From: Ciona intestinalis
Taxonomy: Eukaryota; Chordata; Ascidiacea; Phlebobranchia; Cionidae
Length of the DNA stretch: 64,000 nt
NCBI RefSeq assembly: GCF_000224145.3
Contig: NW_004190420.2
Coordinates: forward strand, 706,106-770,105
Direction of reading: 5' to 3'
A model generated the notes under the pieces. The model was given only the letters and a program-made list of their open reading frames with translations, did not search any database and had not been told where the DNA came from. This document shows, in pieces, positions 24,630-35,178 of the stretch. The translations under genes and the position numbers were made by a program. How positions within the stretch are numbered: position 1 is the stretch's first letter; each line of letters begins with the position of its first letter.

Positions 24630-25268
24630 CTTCAATGAAAGAGAGATGCGAACAAAATCAATGTTAGCAACATGCTGATATAACCTCGTCTAAACCCATC
24701 AGACGATGCCTTCAGGCATATAGGCACAAAGTTTATTCACAGCTGTAAGGTGCGGCTTGGTTTACATGCGGGTAAAGCGTGATACATGATGGTACACTTG
24801 CTTAACCTGTTTCAAGGTGGGAAAATCAGCTAAAACTTCTCGTTCTGAAGATCTGTGGTTTGGATAAGATTTTTTCACATGGATAGGATTTTTTTCACAC
24901 AGAGTTTGACTAAGCTACGCTCTTTAGTCTACATAACAAAATCTCCGATGTAAAAAGGTGAACGTAGGGGTTACATATATAGTGTAAAGTGCTTCATTTT
25001 TTTCGACCATCAGCGCCAGTGCGCTTGTTTGCGTGGTTAACATATTAGCCTATAAAATATACTGAAAGAATGAACTAATAATTTATTTCCACTGCTAAAA
25101 ATTCACGAAAACAATTATGTATATGTGCAAGGCCATTATTGCATTGATTTAATAAATACATTAGTTTAATCGATGTGACATGGACCTCTGTTTGCCTGCA
25201 AGCACATGTAACGTGGACCACAGCTGTATAAGCATCGCTATATTGCCACAAACAGTAAAGAGCTGGGA
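24630..25268. other. spacer between tandem glycosyltransferase genes
   Basis: About 640 bp between the start of copy A (24629) and the stop of copy B (25269), both on the minus strand. It must hold the promoter of A and the 3' end of B. No clear TATA box. Confidence 0.5.
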
Positions 25269-27527
25269 TCATTTATCTATGATGGGGGGTATAGGTTTTG
25301 CTGGACGTCTGTTTTTCGCGATTTCTGTTTCGTTTTTCAAGAAAACAAAGTCTTGAAATCCGAACAAAGCAGCTCTTGCTGCAGCACCGTATGTTGTATC
25401 TGTCGTTCGTAATGTTGCAACTGTTTCGTTCACGATCTAGTGAATATAAAACATCCGTTGTATACGAGACAGCAGATACACTTTAACAGTGTTTGGAATT
25501 ACTTATGTACCTGAGGATGTTTGACAGTTGATTTAACGGGATGTATATGAAGCATGTAGTTATCTGATATATTGAACGAGTCGTGTGAAATGCAATCTCG
25601 ACCGTCGTGCCAAGGATTGGGTCGCTGCATTGTGGTTAGTTCGACGTGGATCGGTAAATCAGGTCTCGTCTTCCACTGTTGGAGGGGTCTTTGGACGGAA
25701 AGAACAGCTTCAAATATCCCGCTGTACTTTTTCTGACGTGGCAATAAAACAATTAGTGTTAACACGAGCGGCGTGTGACAATTATTTGTAATTGATATTT
25801 GCGCTGTTGCTTTTTAAGTGCTCTTATACTGTTAGTGCAAAACCATTTGGGCGCGTTGGTATATATAGGTAATCATTATAACCATATTATTTCAAAGTTT
25901 AATGAAACAGTTCTAGATTGCCGCCATAGAATAACATAGAAGCTTTTGCATTTTAGTCTGTCCTCTAAACCTATATAACTGCAAAATAAAAGCCAATTCC
26001 TTACCGCTGTGAAATCCTTATACGTGTTAATTGTTTCTTGTAGGAACGTAGATCCTGGTTGAGCCAGCATTGCTCCGTTGCCTGTAATGTGGAGTGTGTA
26101 TAGTGGAGGGGGAGATGGGAGACCTTATCATTCTATTTTCTTGTCACATTTGGTAGTTAACAGAGAAACTTTAAAGAATTATAAAACCGCATCCTCACGA
26201 CTACAATAGACCGTTGTTAATTGTTTAAAAAACGATCAGAATATTTAAATATTCTGTGCTAAAGGTGTCCCATCTTTCTCAACCTCGATATTAAACACAA
26301 AATAAGACCCACTGGGAAAAAATAATTCATAAAAACTCAATTAAAAAATATTGTATGTAGTAGGGTGGGGTAAAGTGGAATACAGGGAATGTAGGAATGT
26401 CTATAGTTTTCTTTTATAGCTCCTAATTTAATGATGATCAAATGTGAGTGTTACACATGATTATATTCCACAGTGTTATTACGACTAATGTATAAAGCGC
26501 GCCAAAGTCGATTACTGTTAAAAAAACTCGTGTTAAAATGTGGGAGAATTTTTATGCTAATGTGTCCCACTTTCCCACACCCTCCTATGTACTACCTGCG
26601 GTAATTGTGACAACTTACTTAAAGAATTTGCTGTGGATCTGCCCATTGTAAAAGGATAACGACGTAGCGGATCCAGTGAACGTAAAACTAGAACATCCGA
26701 GTCCAGATATATTCCACCTTGCTTTATGAGCAGGTCGTTTCTACAAAGGTTTTCTGTCATGTTTCTAACCGAATTATCTTTATAGATAGTATTACCTAGC
26801 AACGTCCGTTTTGTGAAGAATCCATTCCATTTTATGTCCGAACACAGTCTCAGGCATTTCCATATACTGGGTTTCCAGGCATGGGATTTCATCTACCAGT
26901 CTCTTCCATAGATGACCTTGAGGTGGTCCTTCGTTGACGTGAAATATAATTTTCTCCGGTTGCTGTTTATTAACACAATTTAATAGCACATCGCAGACTG
27001 ATAGGTGTTTTTACTAACCTGGTTTGCAGCTGCTGAGCGAACTGACAGATAATGATAATAAACCACCTCACGTTTACCGAACCAAACATAATGAACAACG
27101 TTTGGTACAACATATGGATCGTTCCTGTTTTTGGCTGCTGTGTGAATAAGCTATAATAAGTTCAAAGAGTTTACATTTTAATCAAGCACGTTTACCGGGT
27201 TTCCTGCAAGCTATCTCAGAGTAAGGCAAACTGTAACAAATTCTGTACGTATCCCACGGTGACTTTTTTGTACAATGAGCTTCACTGCTGAGTCGTTTTT
27301 TAGAAGATTCTACATACCGAATATCCTGTATTCTCCTTTGCGTTTCTTTTGCTTGAAACTAGAAAATTTTGACATGAATAACAAATGCTTATGATTTACA
27401 TATACAATAATGTTACCGATTTTCTTGCTGGACGATTTTCATTCTTAAAGCAAGTCAAGCACAATATTACTAACACAGCGAAACATAAAGTGCTTAAATA
27501 ATTTGCTCTTCTGTGGAACAATAACAT
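25269..27527 (-). CDS. DXD-type Golgi glycosyltransferase, copy B
   Basis: Eight minus-strand exons: 27527-27417, 27358-27196, 27134-27019 (or from 27137), 26962-26796, 26740-26619, 26081-26005, 25732-25511 and 25436-25269, giving 381 or 382 residues. The type II anchor is YLSTLCFAVLVILCLTCFK. Exon 3 has VPNVVHYVWFGKREVVYYYL and exon 5 the DXD motif LLIKQGGIYLDSDVLVLRSL. Exon structure and phases match copy A exactly. Exons 3, 4, 5, 7 and 8 are almost identical to copy A, whereas exons 1 and 2 are diverged. The exon 3 acceptor is a NAGNAG pair (27135-27140), so two proteins differing by one Ala could be made. Substrate is unknown. Confidence 0.9.
26099..26290. mobile_element. MITE family 1, copy c (intron 5 of glycosyltransferase B)
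   Basis: Left end TAGTGGAGGGGGAGATGGGA, internal AAACCGCATCCTCACGACTA, right end GGTGTCCCATCTTTCTCAAC. Degenerate ends but clear interior. Confidence 0.7.
26358..26592. mobile_element. MITE family 1, copy d (intron 5 of glycosyltransferase B)
   Basis: Left end TAGTAGGGTGGGGTAAAGTG, right end TGTCCCACTTTCCCACACCC. The interior differs from the other copies, so it may be a subfamily sharing only the ends. It lies about 25 bp from the donor of exon 5. Confidence 0.65.
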
Positions 27528-27874
27528 GTCGCTGCTGTAGCTACGGTAGAAACATGACATTAGTCAAGGACACCGTCGCTACTTCGTGAACCTGCCTTAG
27601 ATTAAAATAGCCTCCGGTTATAATGTTGAAATATGAGAATTACTTTTCTCTTCTCAAGACCGGCGGAACAACCTGCGTTGATGTGTTTATAACCTTTGCG
27701 TTGCAGTGTCCGTGTGTTCTTATGTTTTATTGCTACTGTGTCTGCATACAAATACGCAAATGAGGGAAGCCGAAAGAAAACTGGTATAGCAACCAAAAGT
27801 ACAAAACTGCATGATCTGCTCAATGGAAAATTTAACGTATTTCTTCTTATAGGGCATTTATACAAAAAATATAA

Positions 27875-28073
27875 TAGTAGGGTGGGAGAAGATGGGACAA
27901 CTGCTCATTTTGTTTTCCATTCCCCTTTGATTTGGTGGCAAACATAGAACTTTCAAAGAACTCTAAAACCCTCTTCTCAAGATTCCCATTTAGATCGTTG
28001 TTAAATCTTTAAAACACGATCGGAATATTTGAATATTATATATGCTAAAAGGGTATTCCTCAACCCTTATTAT
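27875..28073. mobile_element. MITE family 1, copy e
   Basis: Left end TAGTAGGGTGGGAGAAGATG, internal TTTGGTGGCAAACATAGAAC and AACACGATCGGAATATTTGA, right end degraded (GGGTATTCCTCAACCCTTA). Confidence 0.7.
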
Positions 28074-28496
28074 TGATATTAAAGCAAAAGGCTGGTAATT
28101 AATTACATATTAATTAAAACATTGTCTTCGAAACGAACAGAAACGAAAATTCGTAGAATCAGATCAGGAAATCGTTTTGTTTATAAATATGACACCCTCC
28201 AAACAAAACGTCGCAAGATAGTACGACACGCAGCCAAAGTAAGCGGTGCACGTTAGCTGTGATCAATAAAGACGTTATAACTCGCGTGGCAGGCCAACTC
28301 AGCGGGGTATAACACACGAGTGTTCAATTGCGCGACGTGGATGCGGTGACAGCTATAAAAGGCTATTAGAATTGTACAAAAAGTACATAGGAGAAATTGA
28401 TCGATGATTTAAGTCACTTCTGAATCATATAGTATTTCTTTAGCAATATTCCTTTACTCATGCTTGTATTGTTTTTTGTTACCTGTATACGGTATA

Positions 28497-28689
28497 TAGT
28501 AGGGTGGGGGACGATGGGACACCTTTAGCGCATAATATCCAAATATCGTGATCGTGTTTTAAACAATTAACAATGGTCTATGAAAGTCGCGAGGATACGG
28601 TTTTATAACTGTTTGAATGTTCTTTGTTTTCTACCAAATTGAACGAGAAAATAGAATGGAAAGGTGTCCCATCTTCCCCCAACCTACTA
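28497..28689. mobile_element. MITE family 1, copy f (best preserved)
   Basis: Left end TAGTAGGGTGGGGGACGATG and right end CATCTTCCCCCAACCTACTA, nearly perfect inverted repeats of about 26 bp. The element is 193 bp and is flanked by TATA/TA, compatible with a TA target. No ORF. Confidence 0.85.
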
Positions 28690-28739
28690 TATATTATTGT
28701 ATGTCAAGTTGGTATTGTTTCAACAATAATGGGTATTGT

Positions 28740-28925
28740 ACAATTATTAAATTTTGTATTTCACAAATGCACAGGAACTTGTAATAACAGAAACTTGATA
28801 ATAAATATTAATAAAGTTTACATTTTTGTTACAAACTGGGTATTACTACTCTGTTTTTGGCACAAGCTACTTCTTATAAATTATCACCAATAAGGGCAAA
28901 TGACCAAATTTCGAATATAAAATAC
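28740..28925. repeat. duplicated segment D1, copy 1 (empty site for the palindrome at 30825)
   Basis: Shares TGTAATAACAGAAA, ATTAATAAAGTTT, TTTTTGTTACAAA.TGGGTATT, ACTACTCTGTTTTTGGCACA and TTATAAATTATCACCAA with 30720-30990. This copy lacks the 48-bp palindrome that interrupts the other. Confidence 0.8.
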
Positions 28926-29141
28926 GGGACAAAAAAAGGTATAGTTATATATTAAAAGTATTCTGCAACGTATAGTAAGACTTCCGAAAATAGACGGCTG
29001 TGGTAAATAACTCATCAAAACCTGTCTATACTTCGTACAAGCGCTACAAAACCATACGCCAACAGTTTCGAGACGAGCGCCGACGGTGTCCAGTTCTGCT
29101 ATATAGATGGCGTCATCATAGTAAGAGAGTACTATGCCGCC

Positions 29142-29175
29142 CATGGCCTACTAAAGATATCTTTAGTAGGCCATG
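29142..29175. mobile_element. palindromic mini-insertion, family P7, copy 1 (34 bp)
   Basis: A perfect 34-bp palindrome: arm CATGGCCTACTAAAGAT followed directly by its reverse complement. It is flanked by an exact 7-bp direct repeat TGCCGCC (29135-29141 and 29176-29182). Confidence 0.8.
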
Positions 29176-29344
29176 TGCCGCCATGTTATAAAGTTATAAA
29201 GTTATATACCTTATATACAGCTTACAAGGCAAAGAAAGCAGTCGCTTATTTTAGGTAGTTTAACTACAAGTTGCAGAATACTATTAATATAAAGTTATCT
29301 TTAATTTTATTTTCGTAATGGGACCATCAAAAATACGAAATGTG

Positions 29345-29897
29345 TATATGAGTTATATACGCTACGGAGAATTTTTCTGTGTAAATGTTAAAATGTTAAC
29401 GTGTTGGAAAGCAAAGGCATTTAGTTTAGTTAAAATAAAAGAACGCACGATCTGCGTGTGTATTCCAATTTGCTCCAACACACTACCGCGAAAACATTTA
29501 CGATTTCGTAAAATGGGCAAGTAAGATATTAGAAGTTCAAATCAGGTGTTAATGTGCCTCATTATCCAAAAATAGAAAGTATACGCTTTAATAATGCGCG
29601 ACAAGCACAGTATTATGCTGAGGCAATTGTTTATTGCATCATCCAATCTCGTCGAAAACAAGTTTGTTCATTGGAATCGATCTCAGAGAAACGTTCATTT
29701 TGGTTTTCCCGGTTCTGACTAAAAACATGATTGACAGCCAGCATTGTCGATGCTGAAACTGCCAGGCAGTCATAGTCGAAAAGGCGGAAGTTATTAGATG
29801 AAAACCGAGAAATCGATAGAACGTTTGTGTAAGATGGGTTCAGATGAACAAAGTTATTTTCTGCAAGAATGAATGATGCAATATTCTATCATTTCAT
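29345..29897. repeat. duplicated segment D2, copy 1 (~550 bp)
   Basis: Highly similar to 32989-33512. Shared blocks include AACGTGTTGGAAAGCA, AAAAGAACGCACGATCTG, CGATTTCGTAAAATGGGCAA, GAAAACCGAGAAAT and GAATGATGCAATATTC. No long ORF. Probably an interspersed repeat rather than a gene. Confidence 0.85.
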
Positions 29898-29907
29898 AAA
29901 ACTGTGT

Positions 29908-30258
29908 ATAGTACAATGGGGGAAGATAGGACACTTAAGCACATATTGCCAAATATTTCCAAAATCAAAACAGATGACGGTTTTTTGGTAATACCACGAA
30001 TTAGTACTATAATTCCTTTATCAATTGACATCAGTTTAATAAAATATAATAAATCACACGAGGAGTTATTTAACTTTCCGCACAACAAGTGAAATTTTAC
30101 AAATTCGCAAAGACCCAGGATAAGACGGGACAGTTTAAAATCATTGTTAATTTTGAATATTAAGTGTATTTATAAATAGGAATATACGTAAATAACACGA
30201 AATAATACTGTACGCTTTGAAAATTCTAACTCTAAACAATCTTTTTCTTGCCCTACTA
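29908..30258. mobile_element. MITE family 1-like element, copy g
   Basis: Left end TAGTACAATGGGGGAAGATA. A second GGATAAGACGGGACAG motif lies at about 30118, and a TTGCCCTACTACTTTC end near 30250. The right boundary is uncertain. The left end abuts repeat D2. Confidence 0.45.
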
Positions 30259-30719
30259 CTTTCTTGCCCTAAGTGGTGACTTTGACAATGGGTTTAAACG
30301 AACTTGTTAAGTTTTGTTTGTGTTTTCCTATTGTGGGAAGGTGTAAAACAGCTTCTATTTACCTTACCAAACATTTTTTAGAAAAAATGTATAAATTTAG
30401 CCGCATTAAATGACTAAAATGTCGCAAATCAACCGCTTCTAATCCTAATTTTTAACTTTTTTTGACACAGAAAACAAATAACACATGTTTTTCACATTTT
30501 TCAACCTTTAAATTTGTTTTTAGGCCCAAGTTTTTCTGTAATTTACCGAAAAACATACATTTTCCCTATACCTACTGTGTTATTTTGAACCCAAATTGCC
30601 GTTCAATTTGTGTTTTACGTAACAATGGGTTGGACTACTCGGTATTTCTATGGCTCTGCTCCGGCTTACTGCTATAGTTTTTAACATGTTACCTATATAT
30701 ATTATATTATTGCATAACA

Positions 30720-30990
30720 ATTGGTATTGATTGAACGACAATGGGTAATGTTCGAACATCAATGGATAAATATTGTATCCAACAAGTGTATATGAACTAG
30801 TAATAACAGAAAATTTATTATAACCAGAGTCCGTATATAAACATCGGTATAGGTGTTTATATACGGACTCTGATTATAACTATTGATAAAGTTTTTATTT
30901 TTGTTACAAATTGGGTATTACTACTCTGTTTTTGGCACAAGCCACTTCTTATAAATTATCACCAAATGCAAATGACCAAATTTCAAATAT
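30720..30990. repeat. duplicated segment D1, copy 2
   Basis: Paralogue of 28740-28925, interrupted by the palindrome at 30825-30872. The remaining sequence aligns on both sides. Confidence 0.8.
30825..30872. mobile_element. palindromic mini-insertion, family P8, copy 1 (48 bp)
   Basis: Arm CAGAGTCCGTATATAAAC and its reverse complement are separated by about 12 bases. An exact 8-bp direct repeat ATTATAAC flanks it (30817-30824 and 30873-30880). The related segment at 28740 lacks the insertion. Confidence 0.85.
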
Positions 30991-31108
30991 ATTTTCAAAA
31001 TATTATCTTTTTATTATATCAGTATCTTATAGTTGAATATCCCCTGAGATATAAATTACTAAATTAAAAGCAAATCTTTAAAAGTTTGGCAATAAAAACA
31101 TACAAAAC

Positions 31109-31762
31109 TACAATGGGGGAAGATGGGACTCTAAATTGAAATATATTTACATTAGCAGTTTGTGCAACTTGTAGTTAACCCACCGAGTTTAACAGGCTGT
31201 GCTAGTTTCTTTGCCATGTAAACTTCATATATATAACGTTAAACCGATATTTTTTTGTTGTTTTTATCTCAAATTAAAGTCATATTGACCCCTGCCTATT
31301 TTCTTCATGCTTATATCTCAGTGTTTTTTCACAAAACTAAAACTAGCTTTATGAGACAAAATCAAACTGTACGAAATATTAAAGGTTGTTTTATGAAGCT
31401 ATGAAACTAGTTTAATCGTTCGCACACGCAAACTAAAAAAAAATCTTTGGCTTTACTATGATTCAGTGAGCATTAAAAAATAGCACCTTACTATTTCGCA
31501 TTTTTTTATTTGTTTATACACGGCCTACTAGAGTAGTAGGCTAGTAGGCCGTGGTTTATAGTATACTGTTTCTATTTTACATGTTTTTTTTAATATTTAA
31601 AAACAGTAATCAGCTTTGACGGGCGTTTTATAAAGTCGTGATAATACTGTCGACTAATTCTGTAACCTTATTTTCCTGATTATCATTAAATGGGAGTCCG
31701 TAAAAAGAAAATTAAAAAAAGTGTCTCGTCTGACAAAGTGTCCCATCTTCCCCCACTCTACT
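31109..31762. mobile_element. MITE family 1-like element, copy h (~654 bp, long form)
   Basis: Left end TACAATGGGGGAAGATGGGA and right end TCCCATCTTCCCCCACTCTA are good inverted repeats. The interior is three times longer than in other copies and contains the palindrome at 31519. No transposase-like ORF. Confidence 0.6.
31519..31553. mobile_element. palindromic mini-insertion, family P7, copy 2 (35 bp)
   Basis: Arms CACGGCCTACTAG and CTAGTAGGCCGTG are separated by 9 bases. An exact 7-bp direct repeat GTTTATA flanks it (31512-31518 and 31554-31560). Nested in MITE copy h. Confidence 0.8.
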
Positions 31763-32100
31763 ATATATTTCATATCAAGTGTTTTGAGTTTTCGTTAAGT
31801 TTTCGTCTTCTGCTGCTCATGTTTATAACACCTAAAATTGCTCTTTGTGTGTTTAGTATTTTTGAACAAGCGGCATTATACATTTTAGTTACGTATACCA
31901 TCGCCAGGCTTTACAAAACATTTAGAAGGGAAACCGTGTTTTCGAGCGCGATGACTCTATTGAAAGTGGAATCGCCGACGGTCGCCAATAATCAAACTTC
32001 TGGTTATTTTTTCAAATCTCTTTTAGTCCAAATGTTTACATATGTCTTAATGTAACGTCCAGTATTGCCAGATTTTTATCGAAAGCGATTACATAGTGCA

Positions 32101-32225
32101 AATTTAGTATGGACCAAAGTTAGTATAGACTGGTATGGACCAAGTTAGGAAACGGATTGTAAACAATCAGTCTTGTTTTCCATTGTCCCGCGTCTGTGAC
32201 GTCATAGTCGCCGCCATCAAGGATC
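32101..32225. repeat. duplicated segment D3, copy 1, with CRE-like site
   Basis: Shares AGTATAGACCAAGTTAGGAAACG-type sequence, TCTTGTTTTCCATTGTCC and GTCGCCGCCAT with 35515-35610. Contains TGACGTCA at about 32198. Confidence 0.75.
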
Positions 32226-32574
32226 GCAAGGCATAGCATTTTGTCATTGCTGGGTGCTGTTTTTGTTTATTGCCAACTTTTAAGAACCAAGCACTTCTGC
32301 GCGTAAAAATCGCTTTCTACTAAATCTTATCACAATAATAAACCTCACATAAATAATCCACTTTTATTGAACACTTAATCGATTAAAGAGTAAAAAAACA
32401 CCGATATCTAGCTAGCTGCAGTTTTGCCTGTAACTGCCGTGATTTTATCCTTTGACTCACAAATTTAACACGTATACCCTGCAACGAAACTTAAGGTATC
32501 TTTTTAAAATTGACTAATATTGAAGTGACATTGAGCAAAACAATACTGAGTTTTTATTTTTCGTCCTCTGTTTA

Positions 32575-32759
32575 AATTAATAAGCCGTCCTCTCTACTTC
32601 CTGTTTTCTCGTTCCATTTGGTAGTAAACAAAGAACATTCAAAAAATTATAAAACCATATCCTCACGACTTTCATAAACCGTTGTTTATTGTTTAAAACT
32701 TGATCAGGATATTTGGATATTAGGTGCAAAAGGTGTCCCATCTTCCCCCACAGTACTAT
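32575..32759. mobile_element. MITE family 1, copy i
   Basis: Interior (TTTGGTAGTAAACAAAGAAC, AAACCATATCCTCACGACTT) and right end GTGTCCCATCTTCCCCCACA are clear. The left end is degraded (CTCTCTACTTCCTG). Confidence 0.75.
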
Positions 32760-32988
32760 ATATCAAGATTTATATTAGTAGTGATATTTTAAATGCTAAA
32801 ACAACCGCTTTACGTGTTTTCTAGCGTTGTATCGCTTACAAGAACTAACTTTGACAAGAACCAAATACACACGAGCCGACCATGCATTTGTATAGGCGAT
32901 TCACGCTTTGTGGGATTCGTAATGCCGGACACAAGCGCAGTTTCCTGACGTGACGTTGGCATAGTGGGCGCTTAACACACGATAGGTG

Positions 32989-33512
32989 TATGTGAATTAT
33001 ATACGGCACTAAGAAATTTTCTGTGTAAATAATAAAATGATAACGTGTTGGAAAGCAGAGACATTTAGTTTGGTAAAATAAAAGAACGCACGATCTGTGT
33101 GTGTATTCCAATTTGCTCCAACACACTACCGCGAAAACATTTACGATTTCGTAAAATGGGCAAGTAAGATATTAGAAGTTCAAATCAGGTGTTAATGTGC
33201 CTTATTATCCAAAAATAGAAAGTATACGTTTTAATAATGCGACAAGCACAGTATTTGTTTATTAGATCATCCATTCTTGTTCATTGGAATCGATCTCACA
33301 GAAACGTTCTTTTTGATTTTCTCGGTTCTGACTAAAACATGATTGACAGCCAGCAGTGTCGATGCTGAAACTGCCAGGCAGCAATAGTCAAAACAGCGGA
33401 AGTTATTAGATGAAAACCGAGAAATTGATAGAACGTTTATGTGAAATGGGTTCGGATGAACAAAGTTGTTTTCTGCAAGAGTGAATGATGCAATATTCCA
33501 TCATTTCATTTG
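32989..33512. repeat. duplicated segment D2, copy 2
   Basis: Counterpart of 29345-29897, with a few small deletions (for example AATAATGCGACAAGC in place of AATAATGCGCGACAAGC). Confidence 0.85.
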
Positions 33513-33899
33513 CAGGCGATACCAGCACACCAAAACTTAAAAGGGGCATATCAACGAAAAATCAAAGTTTGTGTATTGATAGATATGCTCAAATGTGGTG
33601 TAAAGGTACCATCAAAGTTTCAAAATACGAAACACATTTTGAAAAAAAATGAGTTTCGAAACCGCAAATTTAACCACTGATGGAGTAATAAAAAGGCCGT
33701 GGCGAAATGCATAGGATTTCTAATTAGAAAAAAAAATCAGTCAAATTTGATCGTTCCTAGTTTCTAAAATACCGAAGAAAATTCAAGTTTTAGTTTTGAT
33801 TTAGTATAAAGAATGCTTCTTCTTTAAAAATATATAAAAAATATTGTAAAACCTAGACTTTATCATGTTTTTATTTTAGATTGAACAATAGTTACATAA

Positions 33900-34159
33900 T
33901 ATGCTGACTCCGGACTTTTTCCTATTAGTTACTTTTTTATTTTTGTTTATATTAAAATGTGTAATACGTCTCAGTGGTACCCGCCGTGCCATTTTCTTTA
34001 TATAAAAAAGGCGGTTGTTCGTGTTAAACATTAGCACGGCCTACTAGAGATTGTGACGTACAATAGGCCTTCTAATTTCAAACGTAAAATGTGAATTATC
34101 AGGCTGTGTCTCTAGTAGGCCGTGACATTAGGTTTAAAAAATTGCTGAGTCAGCATAAT
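33900..34159. mobile_element. MITE with TATGCTGACTC ends, carrying a nested palindrome
   Basis: Left end ATATGCTGACTCCGGAC and right end GCTGAGTCAGCATAAT form an inverted repeat of about 11-13 bp. The family P7 palindrome at 34035-34124 is nested inside, so this element was there first. No ORF. Confidence 0.55.
34035..34124. mobile_element. palindromic mini-insertion, family P7, copy 3 (90 bp)
   Basis: Arms CACGGCCTACTAGAGA and TCTCTAGTAGGCCGTG, with a second inverted pair inside (AATAGGCCTTC). An exact 7-bp direct repeat ACATTAG flanks it (34028-34034 and 34125-34131). Confidence 0.85.
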
Positions 34160-34767
34160 CTGGTATGTAGGTAGGTTCAATTGAAAATTAAAACATAATA
34201 AAGTTTACATTTTTTATATATTCACAAAGAAGAAGCATTCATTATTCCAAATCCAAAATAAAATTTTGTTTTGTAGTTTAAAAAGACAATACGGTCAAAG
34301 TTCAGTGTCTTTTTTTCTCACAGTGTAAATCCAATGCATTGTCGAAACAGTCGATTTTTTTACTCCAGCGTTTTTTTACGCGATTTTTTAAAAAGGATTT
34401 TGGGGAGTTTGATGGTATCTTTTTTTTACATAATATACTAATTTACGAAATTTGAAAAATGTACATTTAACAGTGTCTTATGTAAGTTTGCAAGAGACCG
34501 TTTTCATCACAGACTGATGAGGAAATTAAAACATGAACAGAAATGTATACTGGCTACTGAGAAAATTTCATAACTTAGTGAAAGAAAAAGGATTTCTTCC
34601 ACTTAATTGAAAAGCTTCGGAAAATATGAGACATTTGATATCCTTCATATCGTAATAAAAAGCGGTGTGTTCTGGTACGAAATCATATCTTCACTAAGAA
34701 GGCAACAAAGTGAGTACTCAGTTTGTCTTACTTGTGCGCTGTGACTAATGCTTGTTTTTTTTTGCAG

Positions 34768-35178
34768 ATGAATATGTCAGTGCTTCAACTCTTGCTTGTC
34801 GTCGGACTCTTCGTCCTCTTCGGGGCTGTGGACGCGGATGTAAGATACACCAGAACCAAAGCCGATGGTTACTATGACACCAAAGCCGATGGTTACTACG
34901 ATGGTTACTATGACGCCAAAGCCGATGGTTACTACGATGGTTACTATGACACCAAAGCCGATGGTTACTACGATGGTTACTATGACACCAAAGCCGATGG
35001 TTACTACGACACCAAAGCCGATGGTTACTACGATGGTTACTATGACAACAAAGCCGATGGTTACTATGACACCAAAGCCGATGGTTACTACGATGGTTAC
35101 TATGACAACAAAGCCGATGGTTACTATGACACCAAAGCCGATGGTTACTATGACACCAAAGCCGATGGTTACTACTAA
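34768..35178 (+). CDS. secreted Tyr-rich tandem-repeat protein (KADGYYD)
   Basis: One coding exon of 136 residues. An acceptor TTTTTTTTTGCAG lies directly before the ATG, and a 58-base intron (34710-34767) separates it from a non-coding first exon. Residues 1-23 (LLLVVGLFVLFGAV core) are a signal peptide, probably cut before DVRYTR. The rest is 11 repeats of [TAN]KADGYYD, five of them extended by GYYD. The repeats contain only T/A/N, K, A, D, G and Y, with tyrosine near 30%. The DNA repeat unit is 24 or 36 bp. A poly-A signal AATAAA lies at 35205-35210, so the 3' UTR is very short. A TATA-like TAATAAAAAG is near 34653. Tyr-rich secreted repeats are often crosslinked or oxidised structural proteins (tunic, adhesive); that role is inferred. 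Because repeat lengths are multiples of three, another frame is also open, but only this one has a signal peptide. Confidence 0.82.
   Translation: MNMSVLQLLLVVGLFVLFGAVDADVRYTRTKADGYYDTKADGYYDGYYDAKADGYYDGYYDTKADGYYDGYYDTKADGYYDTKADGYYDGYYDNKADGYYDTKADGYYDGYYDNKADGYYDTKADGYYDTKADGYY

Noticed and set aside
31690-32055. 121-codon + strand open frame with hydrophobic stretches
   Set aside because: Its first part is the inverted end of MITE copy h, and no splice sites or family match support the rest.
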